Source: Cyanobium usitatum str. Tous (GTDB lineage: Bacteria > Cyanobacteriota > Cyanobacteriia > PCC-6307 > Cyanobiaceae). From it: DNA of 64,000 nt. A program made the position numbers and the translations under genes. Shown here one piece after another: positions 43,640 through 52,830 of the stretch. The notes below the pieces were generated by a model. It ran no database searches, had not been told where the DNA came from, and saw only the letters and a list, made by a program, of their open reading frames with translations. Position 1 is the first letter of the stretch, and every line of letters starts with the position of its first letter. The stretch lies in NCBI RefSeq assembly GCF_003011885.1, contig NZ_PXXO01000002.1, positions 62,001-126,000 on the forward strand, read 5' to 3'.

Positions 43640-46150
43640 TTAGTTAAGCCGGGCCGCTTGATCCATCTGGCGCCGCCGCTGCTCAGCTAAAGCATGGGCA
43701 AGACCTTGATGCTGCCGCAATTCCGGATCAGCAGCTGTGATCTGGCGAGCAACGTCGCGGGCTTCTTCGAGCACAGTTCCATCCTCGGTGAGACTCGCCA
43801 GGGCCAAATCCGGCAGGCCGCTCTGGCGTGTACCCAATACCTGGCCGGGCCCCCGCAGGCGCAGATCCATCTCGGCTATTTCAAAGCCATCGCTGGTGCG
43901 CACCAGCACCTCAAGCCGCTGACGGGCCAGCACGTTGCTGCTGTCGTTGATCAACAGGCAGTAGGAAGCGGCAGCTCCCCGCCCCACTCGACCCCGCAGC
44001 TGGTGCAACTGGGCAAGGCCGAAGCGTTCAGCATGTTCAATCACCATCACGCTGGCCTCCGGCACATCAACGCCCACCTCCACGACCGTGGTGCTTACAA
44101 GCACCTGGGTTTGTCCGCTGGCAAAGGCGCCGATGGCTGCCTGCTTCTCAGCGCTGCTTAGCCGGCCATGCAATAGCCCTACCGCTAAATCCGGAAACTC
44201 CTCCTCACTTAGCTGGCGGTGCACCTCCACAGCCGAGCGCAGCTCGAGCTTCTCCGACTCCTCCACCAGCGGCAACACCACATAGGCCCGCTGCCCAAGG
44301 GCCACTTGCTCGCGGATCAGCTCATAGCCCCGCTGGCGCTGACTGCCTTTGACCATGCTGGTGCGGATTGGCTGGCGTCCCGGGGGTAATTCGTCGATCT
44401 GGCTGACATCCAGATCGCCATGAAGAGACAGAGCCAGGGTGCGAGGAATCGGTGTAGCCGTCATCGTCAGCAGATGGGGCTGCAGCCCTTTGGCCAGTAA
44501 GCGATTGCGCTGGCGCACTCCGAAGCGGTGCTGTTCATCAACGACAACCAAACCAAGCCGATCGAATTGCACTGGGTCCTCCAGCAGGGCGTGGGTACCC
44601 ACCAGCAGTTGCAGCTGACCGTTGACTAGATCTTGCAGCAGCTGGCGCCGTCGCGGTGCTGGGGTGGAGCCAGTGAGAAGAGCTGATGTGACGTGCAACT
44701 GGGGCAGCCACTCCGCCAGCTTGCGGTAGTGCTGCTCGGCCAGCACCTCGGTAGGGGCCATCAGGGCCCCCTGGCAGCCCGCCTCGATCGCAGTGAGTAG
44801 GGACGCCAGGGCAACAACGGTTTTGCCGCTGCCCACATCCCCTTGCACCAAGCGGGCCATGGGTTGGGGGCGGGCCAGATCGGCGCGGATCTCAGCTAGC
44901 ACCCGTTGCTGGGCACCGGTAAGGCCAAAGGGCAGGATGGTTAGAAATTTCTGCACCAGGCCCTCGCCACCCGGCGGCAAGGCCAGGGGTGGAGCAGGTC
45001 TCAGGCTCAGTTGGCGGCGCCGTTGGGCCAGGCCCAACTGCAGCAGCAAAAACTCATCAAACACCAAGCGGCGACGGCTTGCCTGCAGCTGCTCCTGGCC
45101 GCTGGGCCCATGGATCTGGGTAAGGGCTTCAGAGCGGCCCATCAGCTTCTGGCTGCGGCGCAGGGCCTCAGGCAGGGGATCGGGCCAGCTACTCACCAAG
45201 GGAATCACGGCTTCCACCACCTGGCGCAGCCGGTCTGCACCCAATCCTTCAGTGAGGCCGTAGACAGGCAGGAGCCTGCCGATAGTTTCGGAGCGCACCG
45301 GTGCCTGGGGCGACTCCAAAACCTCCATCAACGGATCCTGAAATGCCGGCCCATAGGGGGTTTCCTTGACCAGACCACTGACCGCAACGGTGGCTCCAAC
45401 TGGAAATAGGCGTTGTTGGGATTGCAGCCAACCAGGACTGGAAAAGCGCTGCCCGGCAAAAAAGCGAGTCACCTTGATCCGCCCAGTGCAATCGATTAGG
45501 TGAAGTTCGAGAATAGAAAGATTGGGATTGCGCGGGCTGGCAAAGGCATGGCTGCGGCGCACAGTTGCCACAATCGTTGCGGTGGTTCCCGGTTTGAGCC
45601 CGTTGATCCGCACGAGATTGGCGTAGTCGAGATAGTCACGCGGGTAGTAGTGCACCAGGTCGCGCACCAGCAGTAAACCGAGCTGGGCTAAACGGCTGGC
45701 GGTCTTGGGGCCCACCCCGCGAACTTCCGAGAGAGGCGTATCCGCGTTGAGGCTGGCTGAATTGGGGGCCTTGCCGGCGGCTGTTGAGTTTGATACCAGC
45801 CGCAGCCGGGGTGGAGCTACCGCTAGCACTGGCTGCTGGGCCTGGCGTAGGGCATGCAGCCTTTCCCTAGCCGTTCGCACCAGACTCTGGCGCCTGGCTA
45901 GGGGCAACTCGCCATAGGCCTGAAAACCAGCTGACAGATCAAGTAAGCGCTGCAGGGCTTCGGCAGGCAGATCCTGCGGCCGCAGTTGCAATTGCTGCAC
46001 CACAAAGCTGCTGAAGCAGGTTTGACGGCCCTTTAGGTCGATAAATCCTCGGTCGGCCTCCACCTGCAGGGCTTGCTGCAGAGCCCGCAGCCAGGCCTCT
46101 AGTCCGGGCAGCTCGGCAGGCTCTGGGCTGGGTTGATGTCCTGCAGCCAC
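43640..46150 (-). CDS. recG: ATP-dependent DNA helicase RecG
   Basis: An 836-residue branch-migrating helicase that reverses stalled forks and processes Holliday junctions. It has an N-terminal extension (about 130 residues) common in cyanobacteria, a wedge OB-fold region (GLKPGTTATIVATVRRSHAF), and the helicase core: Walker A VQGDVGSGKTVVALA, motif II VVVDEQHRFGVRQR (DEQH), motif III MTATPIPRTLALS, motif VI QLHQLRGRVGRG. The start GTG 46150 lies 52 bp inside the upstream unknown gene. Confidence 0.97.
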   Translation of the reverse strand: MAAGHQPSPEPAELPGLEAWLRALQQALQVEADRGFIDLKGRQTCFSSFVVQQLQLRPQDLPAEALQRLLDLSAGFQAYGELPLARRQSLVRTARERLHALRQAQQPVLAVAPPRLRLVSNSTAAGKAPNSASLNADTPLSEVRGVGPKTASRLAQLGLLLVRDLVHYYPRDYLDYANLVRINGLKPGTTATIVATVRRSHAFASPRNPNLSILELHLIDCTGRIKVTRFFAGQRFSSPGWLQSQQRLFPVGATVAVSGLVKETPYGPAFQDPLMEVLESPQAPVRSETIGRLLPVYGLTEGLGADRLRQVVEAVIPLVSSWPDPLPEALRRSQKLMGRSEALTQIHGPSGQEQLQASRRRLVFDEFLLLQLGLAQRRRQLSLRPAPPLALPPGGEGLVQKFLTILPFGLTGAQQRVLAEIRADLARPQPMARLVQGDVGSGKTVVALASLLTAIEAGCQGALMAPTEVLAEQHYRKLAEWLPQLHVTSALLTGSTPAPRRRQLLQDLVNGQLQLLVGTHALLEDPVQFDRLGLVVVDEQHRFGVRQRNRLLAKGLQPHLLTMTATPIPRTLALSLHGDLDVSQIDELPPGRQPIRTSMVKGSQRQRGYELIREQVALGQRAYVVLPLVEESEKLELRSAVEVHRQLSEEEFPDLAVGLLHGRLSSAEKQAAIGAFASGQTQVLVSTTVVEVGVDVPEASVMVIEHAERFGLAQLHQLRGRVGRGAAASYCLLINDSSNVLARQRLEVLVRTSDGFEIAEMDLRLRGPGQVLGTRQSGLPDLALASLTEDGTVLEEARDVARQITAADPELRQHQGLAHALAEQRRRQMDQAARLN

Positions 46151-47229
46151 AGCTGTTCCGCCTCTAATGCCTGAACCCGCCGCCTGAGACGGCGATAGTG
46201 CTGAGCCATTCTGCGCACCTCCTGCCGGTGCTGCTGGATCCGGGTACGACAGGTGTGCAATTTGGGCAGGGAATGCTCAAGGTCAGCAGGCCGAAGCAGC
46301 ACCGCTATAGCTTCAAGGCGACCGGCTGCAGGCTCCGGGCCGAAGGGCAGGGGCAAGCGCAGCAGATTCGCTGGAGCTTCCAAGCTCTCCAATTGCGCTG
46401 TAAGAGCAGCATCAAGCAGGCTGACAGGCAACAAGGTTGTGGTTATCCCCAGCCGCATTAGCTCAACGTTGAGAGCATGGGAGAGATTGCGCAGGCGGCG
46501 GCTGAGAGCCTGCTCAAAGCCGCCGATCCAGGCGAGCAGCAGCGCAGGGTCTGAAGGTAGGCGCCCTCCGTCCCATGGCGTAGGAGTCCGGTTGGACGGC
46601 TCCACCAACCAATCGCTGAAGGCTTCCGCCATGGCCCGCATCGTCACCTCACGGTCTTGCTGGCCATCTACCTCTTCCAGTTGCTCGTCCGCTTCCTCGA
46701 TCTCAGCCCCTGGGTGATTGCTATTGGGCTCCGCCAGCTCAACCGGAGGGCGGAGGGTGAAGCTGGAGGGGCTGAGGAAGTCAGCTCCAATAGGAAGGGC
46801 CATTCCAAGGTTGATTGATCCCCTTGCTGGAGTCTCCTCAGCCTGGTCTTGCTCCTCTGATTCAGAGTCGTCCCCTCCCAGGGCCGCCAGCAGCCTGCTG
46901 CGTTGGCGGCTGAGTTGCTTGTTGTGTTCGCTGGCTATCTGAGCGGCTAGGTGGGCGGTTTGCTCAACTGTGAGCAAGCTGCTAGCCCGCTGAACCAGGT
47001 TGCGGATGCGCCGATGCAGCACCCGGCGCTTGTTGCCATCGAGATCGCTGTAACGATCAGGATGCACTTGGGTCGCAACATGAAAACAAGCCTGTTGAAC
47101 ACTGTTCAACAGGCCGTCTCTGAGCACCTGGAGATAGAGAGCCAGGTGGCGATAGAGCTGGGGGTTGGAGGCCCCCAGCTGGGATTCCAGATCCTCAAGC
47201 TGCTGATGGGCAGCCTCCAATGGGGTCAC
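46099..47229 (-). CDS. unknown cyanobacterial protein between tsf and recG
   Basis: A 376-residue soluble protein, GTG start 47229, 11 bp after tsf. The N-terminal ~110 residues are helical and contain ACFHVATQVHPDRYSDLDGN, an HPD tripeptide reminiscent of a J-domain loop but without a clear helix I. An acidic low-complexity linker follows (ESEEQDQAEE, EIEEADEQLEEVDGQQ). The C-terminal part has helical, coiled-coil-prone sequence (RTRIQQHRQEVRRMAQHYRR). I do not recognise a family. Its place in an rpsB-tsf-X-recG run suggests cotranscription with translation genes. Confidence 0.75.
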   Translation of the reverse strand: MTPLEAAHQQLEDLESQLGASNPQLYRHLALYLQVLRDGLLNSVQQACFHVATQVHPDRYSDLDGNKRRVLHRRIRNLVQRASSLLTVEQTAHLAAQIASEHNKQLSRQRSRLLAALGGDDSESEEQDQAEETPARGSINLGMALPIGADFLSPSSFTLRPPVELAEPNSNHPGAEIEEADEQLEEVDGQQDREVTMRAMAEAFSDWLVEPSNRTPTPWDGGRLPSDPALLLAWIGGFEQALSRRLRNLSHALNVELMRLGITTTLLPVSLLDAALTAQLESLEAPANLLRLPLPFGPEPAAGRLEAIAVLLRPADLEHSLPKLHTCRTRIQQHRQEVRRMAQHYRRLRRRVQALEAEQLWLQDINPAQSLPSCPD

Positions 47230-47240
47230 TGGCTTGTTGA

Positions 47241-47900
47241 TCAGGCCGTCTGGCTCATGGCTGCCACTTCGGCAGCGAAATCAGATTTCTCCACCTCAAT
47301 GCCCTCACCAAGGGTGAAGCGGGTGAAGCGACGCACCTGGATGTTTTCGCCCACCTTGCCGGCCACCTGCTTCACCATCTCCGCCACGGTGACAGCGCTG
47401 TCTTTGATGAAAGGCTGATCTAGCAGGGCTAGTTCCTTGAGGCGCTTGCCAATTCGGCCCTCAACGATCTTGACCTTCATCTGCTCGGGTTTGCCCTCGA
47501 GATCATCACGCCCCATCTCGATGGACTTTTCGCGCTCAGAAATCTCTGCAGGAATCTGATCGGTGCTTACGTACTCCACACCAGGACAGGCAGCGATCTG
47601 CATGGCCACATTGCGCAGCAATTCCTGGAAGACGTCGCCACGGGCAACGAAGTCGGTTTCGCAGTTGACCTCAACCAGCACGCCCACACGAGCACCAGTG
47701 TGGATGTAGCTGCCCACGGCACCTTCAGCGGCGGTGCGTCCAGCCTTTTTCTCAGCGGTCGCAATGCCCTTCTGGCGCAGCCATTCGGTGGCTTTGGTGG
47801 CATCACCACCACATTCAGAGAGCGCCTTCTTGCAGTCCATCATTCCTGCGCCGGTTTTATCGCGCAGTTCTTTAACCAGCTTTGCCGAAATCTCAGCCAT
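47241..47900 (-). CDS. tsf: translation elongation factor Ts
   Basis: A 219-residue nucleotide exchange factor for EF-Tu. The N-terminal UBA-like domain contains [20 protein letters not shown], followed by [19 protein letters not shown] and the exchange core [20 protein letters not shown], the usual EF-Ts signatures. The length is typical of cyanobacteria, with a shortened C-terminal region. It follows rpsB by 53 bp in the widely conserved rpsB-tsf order. Confidence 0.98.
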   Translation of the reverse strand: MAEISAKLVKELRDKTGAGMMDCKKALSECGGDATKATEWLRQKGIATAEKKAGRTAAEGAVGSYIHTGARVGVLVEVNCETDFVARGDVFQELLRNVAMQIAACPGVEYVSTDQIPAEISEREKSIEMGRDDLEGKPEQMKVKIVEGRIGKRLKELALLDQPFIKDSAVTVAEMVKQVAGKVGENIQVRRFTRFTLGEGIEVEKSDFAAEVAAMSQTA

Positions 47901-47953
47901 GGGTTGGTATGGGGTACGGGTTACTAAGTTGTGAACGATAAGAGGGAAGGGGA

Positions 47954-48667
47954 TCAGCCCTCGTCGTCACGGCCCTGATCTTGAGCTCCGTGGCGGCCTT
48001 CGTTGATGGCATCGGCAAGGCGGCCAAGCACCAGCTGCACGGAACGAACGGCGTCGTCGTTGCAGGGGATCGGCACGTCGCAGAGGTCGGGATCGCAGTT
48101 GGTGTCGAGCATGGACACCAAGGGAATATCAAGCTTGCGAGCCTCAAGCACGGCGTTGGTTTCACGGCGCTGATCGACCAGCACGACTACGTCGGGCAGG
48201 CGGCGCATGTTTTTCAAACCACCCAGATACTTCTGCAGGCGCTCCAGTTCACGGCGCAGTACAGCAGCTTCCTTCTTAGGACGCATGGCGATGGCGCCCG
48301 AACTTTCCATGCGCTCCAGATCCTTGAGCCGATCGATGCGAGCACGCATCGTGGTCCAGTTGGTGAGCATGCCGCCCAGCCAGCGCTGGTTGACATAGGA
48401 GGCGCCGCAACGGGTGGCCTCCAGGGCAATCACTTCAGAGGCCTGCTTCTTGGTGCCAACAAACAGAAAGCGCTTGCCACTGCGGGCCGCACTGCGAGTC
48501 CACTTGTAGGCGTTGTTCATGCAGACGGCGGTCTGCACCAGATCAATGATGTGAACCCCGTTGCGCGCGCAATAGATGTAGCGCGACATCTTGGGATTCC
48601 ACCGGCGCGTTTGGTGCCCAAAGTGGGCACCTGCCTCCATCATCTCGGCAAGAGTTACAACAGCCAT
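47954..48667 (-). CDS. rpsB: 30S ribosomal protein S2
   Basis: A 237-residue ribosomal protein. ATG 48667 gives [20 protein letters not shown]; the open frame extends 25 codons upstream but does not fit the family. Signatures: [47 protein letters not shown] and [20 protein letters not shown]. The C-terminus ends in an acidic tail. The 142-bp leader (48668-48809) may hold an S2 autoregulatory structure, but I could not recognise one. Confidence 0.98.
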   Translation of the reverse strand: MAVVTLAEMMEAGAHFGHQTRRWNPKMSRYIYCARNGVHIIDLVQTAVCMNNAYKWTRSAARSGKRFLFVGTKKQASEVIALEATRCGASYVNQRWLGGMLTNWTTMRARIDRLKDLERMESSGAIAMRPKKEAAVLRRELERLQKYLGGLKNMRRLPDVVVLVDQRRETNAVLEARKLDIPLVSMLDTNCDPDLCDVPIPCNDDAVRSVQLVLGRLADAINEGRHGAQDQGRDDEG

Positions 48668-48809
48668 AATTTGGGGTTGGAGTTTCGGGTTTGCCTCCAC
48701 CTGCCAGGGATCCAAAACAACCCGTACGACCAGAAGGGTCAACGGGCATTGCTGCTCGGATCACCCGAAACACGCAGGTGTGCGGTGTGATTTGTACGAG
48801 ATCACCCTA

Positions 48810-49763
48810 TCAAATAGGGCTAGGGGCTTGACCCGAATCCTTGAGTGCTTTCGCTTCTGCAAACAGGGCCCGCACTCCCAGGCGGTTGAGCGGCACTCGC
48901 AACAGCTCCATGGCCACACCCGCATGGCCGCGGCGGATCAACCAGGCAAGCAGGGGCCGCAGGCTGCGTTCGTTGAGCAGGCCGCCCAGGGTGAGTGCCT
49001 CCCAGAGCAGGCGATGCAGCCAAGTGAACTGAATGATCAGCCGCACCCGCCGGGTTGGGTGCTTTCGGTAGAAGACCAGTCCCATTTTTGCTCGCTCCCG
49101 CTCCACCCGAATCAAATCGGGGATCTGCTCCAAATTCAGGGCTGGATGCCAGTGATAGCCAACGGCCTCCGGGCAGCGCACCAGCCCAACTCCAAGCCGC
49201 CTCAGTCTTTCGCCGAGCTCCAGGTCTTCCCAGCCATACAAACGGAAACGCGTATCAAACAGGCCGGCCTGCTCAAGCAGCTGCCGATCAATCGCCACGT
49301 TGCCGGTGGCGAAATAGGCAAAGGAATGATCCTGAAGCTTGTGTGGTTCGCTGCAGGGATCCTGGAAATTGGCGGTGTTTATGACGGCCCCATAGGTGAA
49401 ACAGAGGCGGTTGCCGCGCCGCTGCCACTCGCGCTCTAGGGCTACAGCGTGGCAACGCAGAAAGCTGGGGGTGACCACCAAATCGCTGTCTATGAAAACC
49501 ACCACGTCGCCGCGGGCTGCCTCCACACCCCGATTGCGGCCCTGAGCCGGCCCACCGTGTTCCTGCTCGATCAGTCGCAGGTGCGGCAGCTGCAGGCTGT
49601 GCTGCCGCAGCCAGCTAACGGTGGCATCGGTTGAGCCGTCGTCGACGAGTACAACCTCATAGCCCGTGATCTCCGCTGCGGGATCCTGGGCCTCAAGGGC
49701 CAGCAGGCACTTCTGCAGGATCGGCAGGCGGTTGTAGGTGGGGATGACGACGCTGAGGAACAT
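48810..49763 (-). CDS. family 2 glycosyltransferase
   Basis: A 317-residue GT-A glycosyltransferase. SVVIPTYNRLPILQKCLLAL starts the nucleotide-sugar fold; VVLVDDGSTDATV and VVFIDSDLVVTPSF carry the DxD-type metal-binding aspartates; FRLYGWEDLELGERLRRLG is the C-terminal acceptor/base ED motif. It has no membrane helix. Substrate is unknown; surface polysaccharide or glycolipid synthesis is likely. It lies beyond the terminator of the pcyA-dev unit and upstream of rpsB on the same strand. Confidence 0.92.
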   Translation of the reverse strand: MFLSVVIPTYNRLPILQKCLLALEAQDPAAEITGYEVVLVDDGSTDATVSWLRQHSLQLPHLRLIEQEHGGPAQGRNRGVEAARGDVVVFIDSDLVVTPSFLRCHAVALEREWQRRGNRLCFTYGAVINTANFQDPCSEPHKLQDHSFAYFATGNVAIDRQLLEQAGLFDTRFRLYGWEDLELGERLRRLGVGLVRCPEAVGYHWHPALNLEQIPDLIRVERERAKMGLVFYRKHPTRRVRLIIQFTWLHRLLWEALTLGGLLNERSLRPLLAWLIRRGHAGVAMELLRVPLNRLGVRALFAEAKALKDSGQAPSPI

Positions 49764-49790
49764 CGGAGTCGCCGCGAGGGTCTAAACAGC

Positions 49791-49815
49791 AAAAAGGGGA
49801 TCCTTTCGGATCCCC
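49791..49815 (-). terminator. intrinsic terminator after the 51-residue gene
   Basis: On the minus strand GGGGATCC (49815-49808) and GGATCCCC (49803-49796) form an 8-bp stem with a GAAA tetraloop, followed by five T. It closes the pcyA-devB-devC-devA-small gene run before the glycosyltransferase. Confidence 0.9.
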
Positions 49816-49839
49816 TCAGCGATGCAAGGGCTGCGCTGA

Positions 49840-49995
49840 TCAGTCGGCGGCGCCACCGTTGTTGGCTGTGCCGGTAACGCCATTGCCGGCGCCTTCACCG
49901 CGGCCGTCGTTGCGCAGCTTGCGCTTCTTGAATTTGCGCGCGTAGGAGCGATTCCGCTCTTGCTTTTCCTTCTTGAGATTCCTGCGCTTAGCCAT
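49840..49995 (-). CDS. 51-residue basic protein, unknown function
   Basis: A short reading frame from ATG 49995 to TGA 49840. The N-terminal half is extremely basic (MAKRRNLKKEKQERNRSYAR, then KFKKRKLRN) and the C-terminal half is Gly/Ala/Asn-rich (GEGAGNGVTGTANNGGAAD). I recall closely similar unnamed small proteins in marine picocyanobacteria, which argues that it is real. The basic part suggests RNA or ribosome binding. It starts 35 bp after devA and ends 24 bp before a strong terminator. Confidence 0.82.
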   Translation of the reverse strand: MAKRRNLKKEKQERNRSYARKFKKRKLRNDGRGEGAGNGVTGTANNGGAAD

Positions 49996-50030
49996 GCGAG
50001 CGGCGTGTTGGAGAGATTCGATTCTCCATC

Positions 50031-50723
50031 CTACTCAATTGCGAAGGCGCCGTTGCTCAACTGACCGTCCTCCATCTGCACAAGACGGTCTGCCACATCA
50101 AGAATCCGGGGGTCGTGGGTCACCATCAACACACCGCATCCCTGGTCCTTGGCTAGTCCCTTAAGCAGCTCGACCACCTCACGCCCGGTACGGGAGTCCA
50201 GAGACGCCGTGGGCTCATCGGCCAATAGGAGCTGGGGCCTGGCGGCTAGAGCCCGGGCGATCGAGACCCTTTGCTTCTGCCCACCGGAGAGATCATGGGG
50301 CAGCTTGCCAAGATGGTCGCTCAGGCCCACGACCCGCAACCATTCCCGAGATCTATCCCTACGGGCTCGATAACTGAGACCTTGCAGCAGGTCTGCACCC
50401 ATCTGCACGTTTTGCTCCGCCGTAAGGCACCTGAGCAGGTTGTGGCCCTGAATGATCATGCCGATCCTGCGGCGCAACTTGAGCCGGTCGGCGCGGCTTG
50501 CTCCCTTGAGCTCTTCGCCAAACACCTGTACCGAGCCCTCCTGCACTTGGCGCAGAGCTCCAATCAGTGTCAACAGGGTTGTTTTGCCGCAGCCGGAGGG
50601 GCCTGTAAGCAGCACCACTTCACCGGGATCAACGCAAAGGCTGATGTCCTGGAGCACCTGGCGGCGATTGACGCCACTGCCAAATGAATGCCTCAAGCCT
50701 TCCAGGCGCACCATCGCAGCCAT
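50031..50723 (-). CDS. devA: DevA-type ABC exporter ATPase
   Basis: A 230-residue ATPase of the MacB/LolD-like DevBCA exporters. Walker A is LTGPSGCGKTTLLTLIGAL (about residues 40-58), signature HDLSGGQKQRVSIARALA, Walker B LLLADEPTASLDSRTGRE, switch His in MVTHDPRILDVADR. It ends the devB-devC-devA run; its start overlaps the devC stop by one base. In heterocystous strains DevBCA with TolC exports glycolipids; in a unicellular strain the substrate is unknown. Confidence 0.93.
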   Translation of the reverse strand: MAAMVRLEGLRHSFGSGVNRRQVLQDISLCVDPGEVVLLTGPSGCGKTTLLTLIGALRQVQEGSVQVFGEELKGASRADRLKLRRRIGMIIQGHNLLRCLTAEQNVQMGADLLQGLSYRARRDRSREWLRVVGLSDHLGKLPHDLSGGQKQRVSIARALAARPQLLLADEPTASLDSRTGREVVELLKGLAKDQGCGVLMVTHDPRILDVADRLVQMEDGQLSNGAFAIE

Positions 50724-51895
50724 CAGAAAATCTCCGCGGGATCGGCGTCACCAAGGCGCCGCATCGCCAGGGTTGCCGAGCCCATACACATCACCAAAAT
50801 CATGATGAAGACCGTCAGTGCCCGGGTCAGATTCATTGATACCGGTAGCTGGGTGGCATTGCGCACCAGTAAATAGAGACCCTGGCCGGCGGCGTAGGCA
50901 GGCAGATAGCCGAATACAGCAAGCAGTATTCCCTCCCTAGCTACCACTCCAAGCAGGGTGGGGAGCCGGTAGCCCATCGCCATCAAGGTGGCATATTCCG
51001 GCAGATGATCGCTGACGTCCGAATACAAAATCTGGTAGACGATTACGCAGCCCACCACGAAACCCATGGCAGCGCCGAGGGTGAAAATGAAACCGATCGA
51101 GGTGCTGGATCTCCAGTAGTTCTGCTCAAAGGCGATAAAGCCTGTTTTGGTCAGCACGCTGACGTCATCTGGTAAATCCCGCTTCAGCCTCTCGACTACC
51201 TCATCGGCATCTGCCCCAGGTCGCAAGCGGATCAGTCCTACCTCAATGCTGCCTGGAGGAGTATTTGGCAGTAGCTGGAGATAGGTCTCCTGGCTGGTGA
51301 GCAGATTGCCATCAGCGCCAAAGGAGGTGCCGAGCCCCACCAGGCCGGCCACCCTTACTTTCTTGCCATTAATCTCGCTTTCGACGGTGCGTCCGCTGCG
51401 AAACCATTCGGCTACAGGCCCAAACTCTGGCCTGGAGAGCTCGTCAAACAGCACTCGGCCCCGATCCTGCAAAAGCTTTGCCTTGGGCGCGAGGCTGGGG
51501 TCGGTGAATAGGGGATCGGCAGGTTCAAAGCCCAGGGTGAGGATTGAGCGGGTTGCCTTGGTGTCTGGGTTGCGCCAAAGCAGCAAATTCCAGTGAACCG
51601 GAGTAATCCCCTCCACATCTGGATCTGCCATGGCCTGCACCAGACGGCGGCGGGGAAAGCCGGCCATGCTCACCGAGCTGCTGGAACGGGGGCTGATTAA
51701 CACCAGGTCGGTGTCAAAGAGGCGGTGAATAGTGACGCTGGCATCAAATAGGCCGTCCCTGAAGCCCAGCTGCATAAACATCAAAGTGCCGGCGAAGGCG
51801 ATGCCAGCCAGGGCGACAGCCAGGCGCACGGGCTGGCGAGTCAACAGCAGCCAGGCAAGGGGAATGCGGCGGCCCTGCCAGATACGGCCAAGCAT
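50723..51895 (-). CDS. devC: DevC-type ABC exporter permease
   Basis: A 390-residue FtsX/MacB-like permease. The N-terminal span is LAVALAGIAFAGTLMFMQLG, with the DevC-typical FRDGLFDASVTIHRLFDTDL immediately after; a large periplasmic region follows (about 60-270) and three C-terminal membrane spans (SIGFIFTLGAAMGFVVGCVI, YLPAYAAGQGLYLLV region, ALTVFIMILVMCMGSATLAM). It overlaps devB by one base and devA by one base, so the exporter subunits are made in step. Confidence 0.94.
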   Translation of the reverse strand: MLGRIWQGRRIPLAWLLLTRQPVRLAVALAGIAFAGTLMFMQLGFRDGLFDASVTIHRLFDTDLVLISPRSSSSVSMAGFPRRRLVQAMADPDVEGITPVHWNLLLWRNPDTKATRSILTLGFEPADPLFTDPSLAPKAKLLQDRGRVLFDELSRPEFGPVAEWFRSGRTVESEINGKKVRVAGLVGLGTSFGADGNLLTSQETYLQLLPNTPPGSIEVGLIRLRPGADADEVVERLKRDLPDDVSVLTKTGFIAFEQNYWRSSTSIGFIFTLGAAMGFVVGCVIVYQILYSDVSDHLPEYATLMAMGYRLPTLLGVVAREGILLAVFGYLPAYAAGQGLYLLVRNATQLPVSMNLTRALTVFIMILVMCMGSATLAMRRLGDADPAEIF

Positions 51896-52830
51896 CAGGG
51901 CTGCCCAGGCGCCCTGATGGCAGCGAGGCGCGCAATCACTTTTAAGCCCGTGAGATCACGCACCCGCTGGCTATCAGCAGGATCTAGGGCCACCCGCACC
52001 TCCACAACCCTGGCATCCGCATCTCCGGTGGGATCAGTTGAAAGCACTGAACGCTGACGCACCTGGGGGCTGATCCGAATCACCTCGCCAGTAAGGGTGC
52101 CTTGATAACCACCGTTTTCGCTGATCAAAGAGACGCTCTGGCCAAGGCGCACTCGGTCGATGTCACTTTCGTAGACCTCAACCAAGGCCTGCATGCGGTT
52201 GCTGGCGCCGAGTTCAAGTACGCCTGTTTCAGTCGGGCGCTCTCCAACTCGGGCATGGAGTTTGAGCACGGTGCCAGCCATGGGCGCCCGTAGTTCGGTA
52301 AGCAGCAACTCAGCTTTGAGTTTCTCGCGTTCAGCCCATGCCTCGTTGCGATCACCCTGAAGCTTGAGCAGGTCAGTCTCGCGATTGTCCAGCTCACCGC
52401 TGGGTATGGCTCCGGAACGACTCAGCTGGCGGTAGCGACGGACGTCGCGGGTTTGTACAGCCAATCTGGTGTCAAGGTTGCGAAGACGAGCCTCGATTAG
52501 CTGTTGTTGGGCCACAAGGGTGGGTGCTGTGTCAAAGCGAGCCAGCAGCTGGCCACTGCTCACGCGGTCGCCTTCCTCAACCAAAAGCTCGGAGATACGG
52601 GGGCTCCCGCCGATGCCGCTGATGGGGGCCGCCAGCAAGCGCACATCACCAGCCGGCTCCAGCCGGCCAAGCGCTGCCACCGCTTCCTGATTACTAGGAG
52701 TGACGGCAACCACCGGTGCAGTCACTGGGGATGGTCGCTGCTGGCGGACTAGGGCGACAGCCAAAACCAACACCAGGGCCGCTCCGCCAAGCCACCAAAG
52801 TCGGTTAACCCCCAGCAAGGCGCGCTTCAC
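51895..52830 (-). CDS. devB: DevB-type membrane fusion protein (HlyD family)
   Basis: A 311-residue periplasmic adaptor from GTG 52830, which overlaps the pcyA stop (GTGA). A longer frame inside pcyA exists but is unlikely. The N-terminal membrane anchor is [18 protein letters not shown]; the barrel/lipoyl region ([38 protein letters not shown]) flanks a coiled-coil hairpin ([20 protein letters not shown] ... [20 protein letters not shown]). It links the DevC/DevA pump to an outer-membrane channel. Confidence 0.93.
   Translation of the reverse strand: MKRALLGVNRLWWLGGAALVLVLAVALVRQQRPSPVTAPVVAVTPSNQEAVAALGRLEPAGDVRLLAAPISGIGGSPRISELLVEEGDRVSSGQLLARFDTAPTLVAQQQLIEARLRNLDTRLAVQTRDVRRYRQLSRSGAIPSGELDNRETDLLKLQGDRNEAWAEREKLKAELLLTELRAPMAGTVLKLHARVGERPTETGVLELGASNRMQALVEVYESDIDRVRLGQSVSLISENGGYQGTLTGEVIRISPQVRQRSVLSTDPTGDADARVVEVRVALDPADSQRVRDLTGLKVIARLAAIRAPGQP

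Noticed and set aside
47981-48790. 269-codon open frame opposite rpsB
   Set aside because: Antisense shadow of a highly conserved ribosomal protein gene; composition is atypical and no ribosome binding site is seen.
48805-48819. CCCTAT/ATAGGG hairpin over the glycosyltransferase stop
   Set aside because: Short stem without a T-run, so I do not list it as a terminator.
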